Source: Auriscalpium vulgare (Eukaryota; Basidiomycota; Agaricomycetes; Russulales; Auriscalpiaceae). Taken from it: a stretch of DNA of 64,000 bases. The stretch spans positions 310,001 to 374,000 of the forward strand of contig JAHBBC010000001.1 of assembly GCA_019915015.1 (NCBI GenBank). Direction: 5' to 3'. The first letter of the stretch is position 1. Each line of letters begins with the position of its first letter. A model generated the notes under the pieces. The model worked only from the letters and a program-made list of their open reading frames with translations. It was not told where the DNA came from and did no database searches. Below are positions 1 to 11,499 of this stretch, in pieces. The position numbers were made by a program, and so were the translations under genes.

Positions 1-491
1 AGTCCGGCGCCGTATATTGCACCTTCTGGGTATATCTTCCGTCCGGCTTTCTGCTTGTTGGCGGTTACCTGACCTCTGAGGCGCAGTTATCCTTGGTCAT
101 CGTATGTCCGTTCACCTCCACACAACAGCATGCGCTGTACCGCTTCATCAACCTACTCCCACAGCTCACGGTGCGTTTCCCTCGCGTACTTGTAGCGCGC
201 ACTATCTGAAGGCTGGCTGGCCCGGTGCAGGGAATGTATCCCACTGTCATCATCGTCATCTGCGCATTGCGGCGGTCCTATGCCGACACCGTCATGTCCG
301 CTCCAGAAAATCTTACCGCAATTCAATTCGCCACGTATGGCCAGCCGGCGTCACCAGAGACGCGATTGCCGCACTGCCGTGGAGAGGTCCCAGTTGAGCT
401 ATGCGGCACGGGAACCAGCTCGAGGTCGTCTATGCACGCCTCTATATCCGACTCGGTGGATGTCGTCCTGGAGGTAGCAAAGACGGCATAG
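1..491 (+). CDS. Seven-helix membrane protein family, copy 1 (3' part only)
   Basis: This is the last part of a spliced gene whose 5' end lies left of the window. Exons are 1-29, 87-170 and 231-491, ending in TAG. The visible protein has the ESGAVYC segment (helix 6 region in this family), a helix containing LSLVIVCPF, then GMYPTVIIVICALRRSYADT, followed by a polar cytoplasmic tail. The same three exons with the same phases occur in the complete genes at 7693 and 13734, which fixes the identity. The family is a multi-span membrane protein group greatly expanded in Agaricomycetes; its function is unknown to me. Coding looks intact over the visible part. What is seen is exon structure and homology to the neighbours; the membrane location is inferred from hydrophobicity. 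Confidence 0.8.
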
Positions 492-1839
492 ATGTATGGT
501 CTGCAAGATGCCCGTGACGACGGCGCGTATGAATCATAATCACGCGCACTTTGGATTCCACGACTTGACGTCCAGCGTCGTGTACACGTTCTTGAACCCG
601 TACCTTCGCACCCCAAATCAGCTTGACGTTTACGAGAAATACTCACACACGCACCCCTCGGCGACCTTGCGCAGCCCGTCGCGGCGCCCACTGAGGACCA
701 GGACATTCTTGTCCGCATACTCGTGCGCGTGCGACTTGAGAATGGTGTGTGCCTGGATGAGGTTGGCGGGCGTGATCTGTGGTACGGTCAGCGTGTTTCC
801 GGAGACGGCAGCGGGGACATAGTCAACGATAGGCAGATAGAATGTGCGGGAAGAACAGACGATCCCAAACAAGAGAAGAAAACACGCACTGGAACGCCGA
901 GCTGCTTCGTCAACCGCGCACTGCGCTCATCCTCCCCCATCCCCCCGCCATTCGTCATCTTCAACCATCGCGTGAGCACCCAGCCCCCTAATATCACAGA
1001 ATATATTTCCCACCAGGATGTATGAAACCTTACTTCGCGTACGTTAGTTCCTTATCTTTGCAATGAGCGAGGAGAGGACCTACACGCCGAGCGCGTTGGC
1101 GCCTTCCAGCGAGGCGAGCGCGCGCTTCGCCTCGGGGAGAACCGCTGCGCCGCACAACAGCACACCGTCCTGATTTATATCAGCCTGTCTTGCGTCCCTC
1201 GGTGCGTGTACTGCTCACGATGTCGAAGGCGAACGTCAAAGGGGAGGGGCGTGTTGATCCCGCATCTGGTTCAACACATGATAAGTAAGTGACGTGTTGA
1301 AGCCAACCAGATGGTGGAAAACGAACTGCTGATGCACCGAGCTGCTTTGAGGGTGGGTGGGCGACGAGGGAGGCGGTGAGGGTGGGGTATGAGGCGCGGG
1401 GCGCCTGCGAACATGGCGGTTGTCGACAAGGTGTCGTCGGCCAAGCCGCTGCACTACACACATGAGGATTCGCGAATACAAATATGGATACCCGCCCATG
1501 TTCGGCGAGTGGTATGCCGTGCGCCGTACTCAATCTGTAAAGCCATCATTCAGAAGTTCCACGTAGAGAAACATTAGAACCGATGCGCGTACCACTTTGG
1601 CTACGCACGCTCGTGCAGCATCACATATACTGCGGTAAGGAGGCTATGATAGAACTTTCAGCCAAGTGAGAGCCAATTGCACCGTATCATTTACCTGGGA
1701 GTTTCTCGATTGCGAAGCCGGTCGGCGGTGTTGAAAGCCCAAGCGAAGGACCCAAAGCCCAGGCTCTGCTCCTCAATTAGTAAGACATCATAGACCAGTA
1801 CTGGTGCGCACTTTGGAGAAAACATATTCAAGTGGCGAG

Positions 1840-2170
1840 GGGCGGAAAAGGGCATGATGAGGAAGGCGCGGGGTGGGCGTGATGACATGGAGGTGGGAGG
1901 AAAGAGAGCTATGCGAGATTGAAAAGTGGGAGGGTATTTATGCGTGGCGGCATGTTTCAATTTGGCGTGAGGAGGGAGCGCGTCGACGCAATAGCGGCAC
2001 GTGCTGTCGCCCTGATCGCGTCGCCACTGCCAGCGATGCCCTCGCCACCTCTTTCTCCCCGCCGTCAACATCGCTCGTGGCCACACCGTCTACCCTTCCT
2101 CGCGGTACACTCAACAAGTACTCACGCCCCGCATACGGATGCCTGTGGCAGCTTGGACAGACCGGAGGCT
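1840..2170 (+). repeat. Dispersed promoter-like repeat (P unit)
   Basis: One of at least eight related segments in the window. Shared order of motifs: a GGAAAAGGGCATGATGAGGA-like block, GAGGGAAAGAGAG-like block, a TATA-like box (here TATTTATGC), a TTTGGC/GAGGAG block, a GACGCGTCGACGC-like block, and the E-box GCACGTGCT, followed here by a short ATG-initiated stretch. Other units are near 4090, 16800, 19410, 26380, 41810 and 43690, with an inverted one near 49700. I infer copied 5' gene ends or an old mobile element; terminal repeats or target duplications were not found. Confidence 0.6.
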
Positions 2171-4089
2171 GGGGTGGGAGATGCAGAGGCGCCGACTCGG
2201 ATGCGTTGTGCCGATGGTGCGCTTCGTCGAGCCAACCATCTTTCTGACTATGACTGACACACTACGCCTCGCACGGATTGTAGTCATAGAGCCCCATATG
2301 AGCTCCCGCCACCCCTAGCTCCGGCTCGTTCTTCATCGCTCTCCGAGTCACGCCACTCGACACCACAGTCGGGCTCGAAGCTCTAGTGGATTCGGAATAT
2401 AGTGCGCCTCATCGACTTGGGTTCGATCATCGGCTCACCGGTGAGGTGCCGCTTCAGCGCCATCCCAGCGAGCTGAATCTGATGCACGTCTGCACTTTCG
2501 GTCCACTGCCATGTGTTCCACCCTTTCAGATCTCACAGAGGTGTCCCGAGAGGGGCCTGTAAGTCTGCGGCGAGCTGTATTCACGGTACGTCGTCGCTCT
2601 GTCCGTACTCATATGAGCCGCCGTTCTCAACCCGCCGTCGCCTGCCAGCTCGCTCAACCTCCGCAAGTTGTCCAGCATTCATCCATGCTCCGACTTTCTA
2701 GCTCGGGTATCTATAGCGCCTGCGCGTACGGCGTAGTGCTGGCTATCAGGCGGGCTGCATTGCATCGCAAGATACCCTCGGCCACGGTGCGTCCTCCTTC
2801 CATTATCCTGCGCCCGGAAGTCTGATTATCTGCCTCGTAGTATGCTCAGCGCACTCAACCGCGCGTGTGGCTGCACGCAGCGCGTTACTCCATAGGGATA
2901 CTAAGCAACAATCGTCGGTGCGTTATTGTTCATGTTTCGGTCTCTTGTGTTTTGCACCTCATGCTCTCCGCACACAGCCCAGCCGGAAGGAGACCGCAGC
3001 TCATACATGCGCGCGGCATGGCGTGCTGTTCAACCAGACGTGGTGAATCGCAAGATTCTCGGCCGTCAACTCGAAGCACGACGCAAACACGACGCCTGGA
3101 TTCTTTGATCCGGTCGCCCGGTACGTCGTCGCTCCGACTTTGCCCTGCAACTCCTGGACGCGTTTCGTCAATCATCTCAGCACAGCTGCGAAGTCTGGCC
3201 ACCGACTACTATCTCCTTTACTTGGCGTAGAGCGTGACGCTTTCACATCTGCCATAGGGATGCGCATCGCATGCACGTACGCCTTCTGCACCCATGCGGC
3301 CGACGCCAGAGATGATAGATCTAGTCATGTCTGTAGGCGATTTGATATGGCGTGCGGCGCGTATGGATCGTAGGCGCCGACCCAGAAAAGAAGCTTGGCC
3401 AGTCGGCCTGAGCTTGAGTTCGATGTATGCGCGCCGCACGCTCGTGTCCGCCTCTCCCGTGTCCATGCAATGTAATACCGAGGAAGATTGCCTTGCACCA
3501 GCACGTCGTACTTCGTGTTCTCTGTCTGCTAAGTAATCGTGCTCTCGAAATTGCATCGCGCAAAGCCTGCGCATCGCTTATACCTCGACAGCATCCGGAC
3601 CACAATACGAGCTCATAGAAGTTTTGATTCTCGTACGCATATAAGTGCATATATCCTCCGAATGAATCAGAATTCACAATTGGATGATGCGAGGATACCA
3701 GATGCCCGTCATGCATATGTCAACCTGAGAAAGCGGTCAGCGCTGCATTATAGGTCGAGGCGTCGACTCGGATCTCACCCTGGACCCGGAGAATGGGAGG
3801 GCACACGGGTACAATCATAATCATGAAATTATGTGAGAGGCGGGCGGGCTCTTGCGTGCAGTTTTCGCGTGCGGGCTCCCTGGAGTCATGCTAAGTATCA
3901 AGCCGCCATGTATGTGTCACCGCTCACCTCGGAAGGTTGATGCGCCGACGGCATGATGATCTGGTATAAAAGACGTAGAAAATGAGACTCGCATGGATTG
4001 GAAAACACGCACAATGCACTCGCATAATATAGAAGCCGACATGTAGAATGGGCACGTCACAGGGAGAGAGTGAGAGTGGAAAAGGCCAG

Positions 4090-4270
4090 GATGAGGACTC
4101 CGGAGAGCGGGAGAGCGTGCGGGAACATGGTGGGGGACGAAGAGGATCGTTGTGGGGCATGAGAGGAGGCGAGAGGCTTATGTAGCGCAGCGTGTTTGGC
4201 TACAGGGCGAGGGACAAATACGGCGGCGGGACGCGTCGCCGCGTCGAGCTCACGTGCGCGTTGAAGCTCT
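4090..4270 (+). repeat. Dispersed promoter-like repeat (P unit), diverged
   Basis: Shows the AAAAGGCCAGGATGAGGA block, the TTATGTAGCGCAGCGTGTTTGGC block, GACGCGTCGCCGCGTCG and CACGTGCG in the same order as the unit at 1840, with more differences. The following ATG-rich stretch at about 4350 stops after some 20 codons. Confidence 0.5.
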
Positions 4271-7200
4271 GACTGATGACCACCGATCCACAACTCGGCG
4301 AAGACTCTCACTCATCCCCTGCGTATTGCAGCGGCTTTTCTCCGCGCATCAACATGGCGATGGGTCGGATGGACGTACTGCCTGCGGACGCTCGGCGATC
4401 AACGCGTCTCGTCGACTAGGCTTTCACCACTCTCGTCCTCTACGCTGGCACTGCATTCTTCTCCGAGCTGGCTAATGACGGCTGATTATTGCCTAGATGC
4501 AACCACGAATCCGACATAAAAGGCGTCCACGATCAAAGGGACATGGGCTGCATCGGAATATGGACGCAGATAGCGGAGGTGGATTTGCTGGGAATGAAAG
4601 GCGTGTATGTACTCGATAGCCATGACTGTGAGTAGCAGCTGCCTCCTCAGCGACCGCGTGCTAACCCTCTCGTCTTTTCTTTTATTCCCAAACGCCCCAA
4701 AGCGACCCAATCGCGCCCCCCTTTCATCCTCGCACGAAGCAACGATCTTGTCCCCCTCCAAAGCCCTTACATAGCACGCCGTCTTTATGCTTCCTCCACA
4801 CGCTACAGGGCTTCGGTATAAAACCATGTATTCAAGGCTACGCAAACGCATCCAACATCCGTCTGCTAGGCACAAACTCGCCTTGAACAGCGCACGTCCA
4901 GTCGGTCCCAGCCCGCGAGCCATCCCCCGTCAACAGCAGCTCCACCTGCTGTCGGCGCGGCGCGGCACGGTCGGCTGAGGCTTGGGTAAGTATCTTCCTC
5001 GCATGCAGAGAAGCGTATGTACTCACCACGAGACCAGGCGCCGGTAGCACACTGCGGAGTCCTCGGACGGCTGTCATGTGTCGCGTCCTGCACATGCGGT
5101 GAGTGGATGATACTGCGATGCCATGCTGCGCGCTGACGCACCTCATCTGCAGCCGGCGCGTGCCAAGGGATGAATGCTCAGCAAAGGACAGCGATGCTGT
5201 CCCTGCGCGAGCCAAGCGCACGACCAGCGCGACGCTTCAGCTTCATCGCCGGCATCCACCGCGTCCCCCGGACGCCTGCGTCAGCCAGTCAGTCCCGCAC
5301 GCTGACTCGGAGGACAAAGACACAGAGGGCGGCGCACACACACCTGCTGTCCTGGGCCAGGGTTGGGGGCGATAGAGCTGTGAGGTCTTCGAGCTGGAAC
5401 TCAGGCGTGGCACGAACGCACGACGAGGCACCGGTCTCCGTACAGATCCACGACGGAGGAGCAGGCGGCCCAATGCGAGGCTGGGGCCGCGCGCGCTGGC
5501 CGGCGCGCGCGGCTGGTGGCCGAGAGCGGGCGTAGGATACGGGTTGTGGTGGGAGCTCTTTATACGATTTGCCTTTGCGTGCGCCCTTTGCGAGGCTTCG
5601 TGTGCCGGGTTCTTTGTGGGTGAGTGCGGTATGAGGCAGGCATACGACCGTTACGTTGCTTTGTCGTGATGAAGAGATACAGAGCGCGCACCGGAGCGGG
5701 CCGCGCCGGCGAGCATAACACGGCCAAACAAACATCTTTCTTCCTGAAGTGAGTCCTTCCTTCATCGAGTCGACTGCCGTTCGGTTGCCTCGCGATTGTC
5801 AAGCTCTTTGTTTCGTGTCTACGGTCATGCACGCTCGAAACCGCTTTCCAACGACGGCGATACTCTGGCTCCGACGAAAATGAGCATGGTGTCCCAGTAC
5901 GTCGCCGCTCCCCACACTGACCGATCCTCGCCGCTCCATACACAAAGGCTTCCTCTTACACAGTTACAGTCATGCGCGCACGTACTAGGCGCTTTCTGCG
6001 GCCCACGCGTCCTTACCATCGCGATCTGAAAGCATCTGAAGTCCTCGCCGGACACCACGGCGCTGGCAACGTTCAGATCACCTCTGACTTCAAGTTGGCC
6101 GTCGATTACTGGCCGACGTCAGTAGAGGTCGTGCGGGAGTTGCCCGGTTCCGTCGATTGGGCTTCGGTACGTCGTTGCTCCCTGCGCGTCTTTGCTGCGC
6201 GCTGACCCGCTTCCGCAGCACGAGTGTTCGAGCCTCACGCGCCCAACTCCCATCTTCGGATCGCCTGGACACGAAGCCTCGCATGGCAGCCACCGCCCAG
6301 CGCTCCTCCAGACCAGCACGGCGCAGCAACACAGGCTGAAGTTTGGAGCTGACCGCGCGTTCTTCCTGTCTGAGACCTGATCCGCTCGCACGTCTGCGTC
6401 TGCGTGCGATTCGTGGATCGATGGTGCGGTCGTCGCTTTCCGCACATTCTCGCGACTCGCTGACCCGACGCTGCATACAGTCAGTTCTTCGCCCAAGCGG
6501 TCGCGGATCAGGTCGTCCTAACGCGCTGATTGCAATGCGTGCCCCTTTTGTGCGCTGTATTCATTCATGTGCGCTGCGGTACCAATCCTAGAACTGCTCC
6601 GGAGACCACACGTTGACCCTGCCTCGGACTCTTGCTATTAATTCTCTGCGGCGAGTTGTTCTCGGCCGCACGAGACTGCCATCCACTCTACGGCCCTCAA
6701 ATTTGCATCATGAAAGCTCGATGTTGTCAACGAGCGCGCGTATAGAAGACGTACAACGTCATGAAGGTGATACCGATCGCCATCGCCTGCCCGAGCCTCC
6801 ACTCGCCGTCTGTGGTATCAGCACATGATGAGCGTGATATTGAGAGGCATGCGTAGCGCACTTGCTGTCTGGGCTGATCTGGACAGACACGCAAAGTTCA
6901 AACAGACTTCAGATCTTCGGCAGGGCGCCAATCATAGCACGCGCAAACAAAGCGTGGCGAGTGACTCAGACGCTGTCGACGTCGAGGAACAGTCACCAAA
7001 ATTGATGTCCGGATGAACATGCTGGGGCTGATGCTTTCTGTATCCTCCGAACTCGAAGGTGACCAAATCTTGGCTGTCTGTCAGTCTGTCGCTGGGCTCC
7101 CGCATTAATCACAGCTCCTCTAGTGACGCTGCCAAATCCTACCTTTCACAAAGGTAATCCGAATCCCGTCACCTCACGAGTCACGACCGACCTCGGAGCG

Positions 7201-7692
7201 GCGTCCATACAAACAATCCGCCTGCAACTGGAACATTTTGGGGACATCCTCATGCTATCCCAGTGGGCCCTGTTTCTTCCATTGCATCGTCGCTAATATG
7301 TCAAACCACCAGTCTGCGATGTCTCTGGTGCGTATCGCTGCATTTCCAAGACAGTCGTGGTCCTGCGCAGATCAGTGTATCATTGATGCCCGTTCTTCCA
7401 GGTTACTTCCTGCGACCCGACGACGCCGGGCCAAGCTATGCTGCAATTTTGCAGAAGAACCGTCTTCTGGGCGCCTCGGATGACAGGCGGGCGCGCCAAT
7501 GTTTGGCGCCCCCATCAGGACTGCCATATCGACGAGTCGTTATTATGCACAGATGGAGAATGCTGCACCTTGCGCATGCGGCGTCCCGCAAATCTTCGGT
7601 GAAACAGGCGCTTGGGCTGGCGTTCAAATACCTGCGCCGCAGTATGTAGTATCGGCCTTTCTCAGATCCTACATACGCGGCTGGAGCAGCAC

Positions 7693-9095
7693 ATGCCTCT
7701 CCTTCCAGTCCAGGTCTCTGTGCTCGCCTTGCTCGCCGATGTTTATTTATATGGTCAGCTCCAGCTTTGTACAACAACGACAGCTCTCTGACATTTATCG
7801 GCAGGCATATATTCTCTTCTCTGCGCATTTACTCTGTTCATACTCTTGTGCGCGCGCTTCTCTTCTCGCCCATGTTCTGACATCGACCTCCCTTGGCATC
7901 TCGTAGTCCAAAATTCAAAGAGAATTTCACCAACAAGTGTCTGGTCGGCGCGACTCTCGTCATGTATCTGGTGTCGACTAGCAGTGTAGTCCTCCACACC
8001 GTTGAATACCTTCAATTATTGGCGCTCGATCCCGTCGACAGCGACTCTACGAAGCCGTACGCAAAGGCAAGCGTTCTCGACGACCTTGCCTATTCGATTC
8101 CAGCCATCCATGTAAGCAGACATGCAAATAGATACATGCACATCTAACCAAATGAATTGCACAGTTCATCTTCGGTGATGCGATCGTAGTCTGGCGTCTG
8201 TGGGTCATCTGGATCCATAGCTGGCGCATCGTCGTTGGTCCTTTAATCCTCCTATTCTGCACATCCGCCGTCGTCCTAGCGCAGATCGTCTTGGCCGCTA
8301 CATCTTGTGCAGCTGGTGACCTGCAGGCCATTTGCATTGGCACCGATCCGAGCGCGTTGTGGCAATTCATGCCCGTCAAGCTATACTTTGCGAGCCTCGC
8401 ACTCACGCTGTGCACAAACTGCATTGTCACCGGCTTGATCGCTTACCGCGCTTGGTGAGCACTCCAATTTCCTGCTCGAGCGAACAGTGTGCTTTTGCTA
8501 AGACGGCGTCAGGATACACTATCGCTCTTCGCAAGTGATGCGCATCAGAATTGGACGTGACCGCACTCTCGCGGTCCTCCTGTTGCTCGTGGAGTCCGGC
8601 GCGCTCTATTGTGGTATTTGGGTATATTTAGCCTATAGCTTTTTGGTTTTGTCGGTGACTTGACTTTCGATGTGCAGTTGTCCCTGATAATCCTCTGGCC
8701 GTTCGCCATCTCCGACCCCCAGCGGGTGTACCGTTTCACCGACCTGATTCCGCAGCTCACGGTGCGTCCACCTCTCGGAGTTTTAGCTTCCTACGACTGA
8801 TGTGCCGTGCTGTTTGTAGGGAATGTATCCCACTGTGATCATCGTCGTTTGTGCATTGCAGCGGTCTTATGCCGACACCGTCATTTTCTCTCCAGACGAT
8901 CTCACTGCGGTCACATTCTGCGCCGGAGTCCAGCCTGCTTCCCCCGCAACGGGATGGGAAACACGATTGCCGTGCAGTGCAGAGGAGAGGACCACGGAGG
9001 GCGGGACACTCCGCAATCGAACCAACTCGAGGTCGTCTATCGGTGCCTCGATGTCATCAGTGGCCGTCGTCCTGGATGTAACGAAGATCGCATAG
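7693..9095 (+). CDS. Seven-helix membrane protein family, copy 2 (complete)
   Basis: Seven exons: 7693-7753, 7805-7847, 7907-8111, 8165-8454, 8513-8621, 8678-8761, 8820-9095. All junctions are GT-AG and phases join to a 355-aa protein. Landmarks are LYGIYSLLCAF (helix 1, about residues 19-29), NKCLVGATLVMY (helix 2), FGDAIVVWRLWVIW from residue 104, LLLLVESGALYC about 222-233, and GMYPTVIIVVCAL from residue 265, then a polar tail. The layout VES/LYG, DA(I/V)V.WRLW, ESGALY and GMYPTIIIV is that of a large Agaricomycete family of seven-helix plasma-membrane-like proteins of unknown role. The start was chosen because it begins the first hydrophobic segment and matches copy 3. A tandem paralogue of 13734-15109; coding appears intact. 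Confidence 0.85.
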
Positions 9096-9424
9096 ACTAG
9101 TATGGTGGCCAAAGAGGTTTGCTGTTCACTCAAAAGTGCAAACACATTCTGCGGTAAGCTGCGCGACCTATATTTGCTCAAGCGCGGCCAATGTTTCTCA
9201 CTCTTTATGGACCACGCAAGGCAGAGATGAGGTATGTCCGCACTGTGCGAGTGCAGGTCATTGATAACAGGGTGCGCTGACATTCTAAGATATAGGTGGT
9301 TCGATGAACGGAAGATGGGGTAGGAGAACTCCGCGCCGCAGCTTAGACAGGTATTTTTGCAATGATAGTTCGTGCGCGGCCGTTTTTGTATACTCTTGGC
9401 TGCATGGATCCACAAATCACCTTT

Positions 9425-9645
9425 TCATCGTCATTTGCGCATTGCGACGGTCGTATGTCGACACCATCATGTCGTCTCCTGAAATTTTGCCCTCGATTGC
9501 ATTCGCGCCGACTGGCCAGCCTGCGCCACAGACAACACGACTCCCGCGCTACGATTCAACGGAAAGGACCATAGACCTGGGAGTGTCCCACGACGGATGT
9601 TTGTCTATACGTGTCTCTGTGGAGAAGGTGGCAACGGTTGCGTAG
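9425..9645 (+). pseudogene. Seven-helix membrane protein family, last-exon fragment
   Basis: Only the last exon survives: it reads IVICALRRSYVDTIMSSPEILPS and continues in frame to the stop at 9643-9645. It closely matches exon 7 of the genes at 7693 and 13734. No upstream exons with matching phases were found between 9096 and 9424. The similarity to the 13734 copy continues into its downstream flank (about 9660-9800 matches about 15160-15240), so this is a truncated duplication, not an independent gene. Confidence 0.75.
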
Positions 9646-10011
9646 ACACTTTTCTGGATGGTACTCAGAGGCAACCAATTCGATATTCGTGTTCGCGGAA
9701 GCGATCCAGCATGGAATCCGACAGTGTTGCTCGAGTGGCCAGTGTATCAATTACACGCGAAACCCCGACGTACAGCGTAGGTAAAATCTCAATCATTTCT
9801 CGTTGCAATCTAACCTGCCATTGTCTGAATGAAAACTCTCGCTTGAGTCTCCTGCCGTGTCGGGGTTGAACTAGAAGCTCGTCGGACGAAGCATCTCCAA
9901 TTGCTTTCCTTGCGTGGTGCGATCAGATTCTCAAAACCTATAGCCAGCCGGTTAGACGGCGTAATAGCAAGAAAGCAGAAGAAAAGGAACTCACAATGAT
10001 GATCCGATCTC

Positions 10012-11499
10012 CTACGAGTTCGATATATCTCCTGGAGGAACGGTGGAGTTCGTGCTTGTCTTTAGCCGCCGCGCTTCCCTCGCAGCCAATACCCCTGGAA
10101 GGACGCCAGAAAGCTCGGGAACATTTTTGGCCATCCACTCGAGCGTTTGAAGGTTGCAAAGGCGCGGAAACATGAAGTTAGCTTGAGGTCCAACAATGGC
10201 ATGGTCTTCGCACAACGCGTGAAACAGTTCACGTTCTGACCAACCGCAACTCTCCGGCGATATGAATTGGATGTCGGGAGCTCGCTGCGCAAGTTCCTTC
10301 CAATGCTGCCTCTTCCATGCCTTGTCTGATATAAGGACCCTTTTGAGATGGCCAGTCGCGAATGCGTCACAGGTGGACCGCCTGATTCCGATACTGTCCC
10401 TATTGTCGTACACTTCGCGTTCGGAGTTCCAAGTAAATTCCAAGTCGAAATCTGGCTCGTCAAGCAACCTGCGTTGATAATCGGCCTCGGCCAATCTTCT
10501 CCAGCCCAGGAGCGTAAGAGAAGTTGGACTGTATGGTGAGAACATGATCGAGAGGGCTGCAACGGGGACAGCTGTGGCCGTGACGCCTAGACATGCACGC
10601 ATGACAGGGAAGAATGTCTGGAAGTCCACGGCGGACTCGTCTCCAAGATTCATTGACATCATCACGGTGGCGTTGGCTGAAATCTTGAGATGACGTATCA
10701 GGTTGTTGCAATCCGGCGATGATGCGGTGAGGTCGAGGGAAGTAAGGTGTGGAAGGTGGATGATACGGTCTTCGGGCGAAGAAACGTCAGTCCGTCGTAG
10801 GCCATGCTCGAGGGCAAGTGATTCGAGAGCGGGCATACGCTCCAATGCATCGAGGACTTCGCTCAGGACAGAAAAACATCTTAGTGCAGTGGAGGTTTTC
10901 AAGGAGAGAGATGTTAGATTGACGAGTAAAGGGGATGACCATGGAAGATGCGAATGGGTCACGAGATTCAACCTGCGCAGACGAGGCGCAAACCCTCCGA
11001 GGAAATTAGCAGATAGCGTGCGTTCGACGTAGGAGTCGTCCTCAAATTCGAAGTCTTCAAGAAAGGGGGCCGGGTCGCGCATACGATGTAGCAAGGAAGT
11101 GGGTGACAGGTTCATTTCCCTCCAGTGTAGTTGAACCAATTGCGCACGGTGAATGTTCTGCGCAACAATATCTTCAGCGTCCTCGCTCCAGGGTTCATCT
11201 GGGCCAAAACGCAAGGGTGCCGACTTGGCGCGATCAAGAAATGTGTTGACACATGTGGGCGTGAGTGACAACGGGATGCGCGCCCAGAGATTGCTATGCG
11301 CCAGCGCAATTTGTCGCCATCGACGGCAGACGTGCGTCGAACGTATCCATCCGATACGTCGGGAACCAGTTTCGTAGTCAATGAGAGGGTGGTCGATTTG
11401 GGAATGATATAGGATAATGAGGTAGATGATCTCGGGGGGAAGACGCGTGACGGGGAGGAGAGCGTTGATTCGGGCCCGGATGGTCAGAAGTGCGGCCAT
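10012..11499 (-). CDS. F-box protein with leucine-rich C-terminal region
   Basis: Single open frame of 495 aa. Residues about 14-60 carry the F-box: LPPEIIYLII followed by THVCRRWRQIALAHSNLWARI, the typical fungal pattern in which the segment binds Skp1 to form an SCF ubiquitin ligase. The rest shows irregular leucine-rich stretches (for example LRRLNLVTHS, LTSLSLKTS, LPHLTSLDLT) of the kind that recognise substrates. Agaricomycetes carry hundreds of such fast-evolving genes, so the substrate cannot be guessed. The ATG lies directly before the conserved start of the F-box. It is divergent in direction from the flanking membrane protein genes and shares no obvious regulation with them. Confidence 0.85.
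   Translation of the reverse strand: MAALLTIRARINALLPVTRLPPEIIYLIILYHSQIDHPLIDYETGSRRIGWIRSTHVCRRWRQIALAHSNLWARIPLSLTPTCVNTFLDRAKSAPLRFGPDEPWSEDAEDIVAQNIHRAQLVQLHWREMNLSPTSLLHRMRDPAPFLEDFEFEDDSYVERTLSANFLGGFAPRLRRLNLVTHSHLPWSSPLLVNLTSLSLKTSTALRCFSVLSEVLDALERMPALESLALEHGLRRTDVSSPEDRIIHLPHLTSLDLTASSPDCNNLIRHLKISANATVMMSMNLGDESAVDFQTFFPVMRACLGVTATAVPVAALSIMFSPYSPTSLTLLGWRRLAEADYQRRLLDEPDFDLEFTWNSEREVYDNRDSIGIRRSTCDAFATGHLKRVLISDKAWKRQHWKELAQRAPDIQFISPESCGWSERELFHALCEDHAIVGPQANFMFPRLCNLQTLEWMAKNVPELSGVLPGVLAAREARRLKTSTNSTVPPGDISNS

Larger units (their letters stand above)
492..7692. other. Gene-poor region of decayed repeats
   Basis: No complete gene could be supported in these 7.2 kb. About 1390-2290 is a diverged direct copy of about 18830-19900. 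Promoter-like repeat units lie near 1840-2170 and 4090-4270 (listed separately). A phrase of the form GTACGTCGTCGCTCC, resembling an intron start, recurs near 2585, 3120, 5895 and 6165, which suggests broken copies of one exon-intron junction. Around 5972-6380 a codon-like stretch (reading AGNVQITSDFKLAVDYWP) is followed by a plausible 52-bp intron at about 6169-6220, but I could not extend it to a gene. A weak minus-strand coding trace lies at about 4500-4760. Confidence 0.5.

Noticed and set aside
2400..2440. GGTTCGATC phrase as a possible tRNA T-loop
   Set aside because: No matching acceptor, D or anticodon arms at the right distances; no tRNA gene could be supported anywhere in the window.
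8867..9415. 182-aa minus-strand frame
   Set aside because: Antisense shadow of the last exon of the membrane protein gene at 7693-9095.
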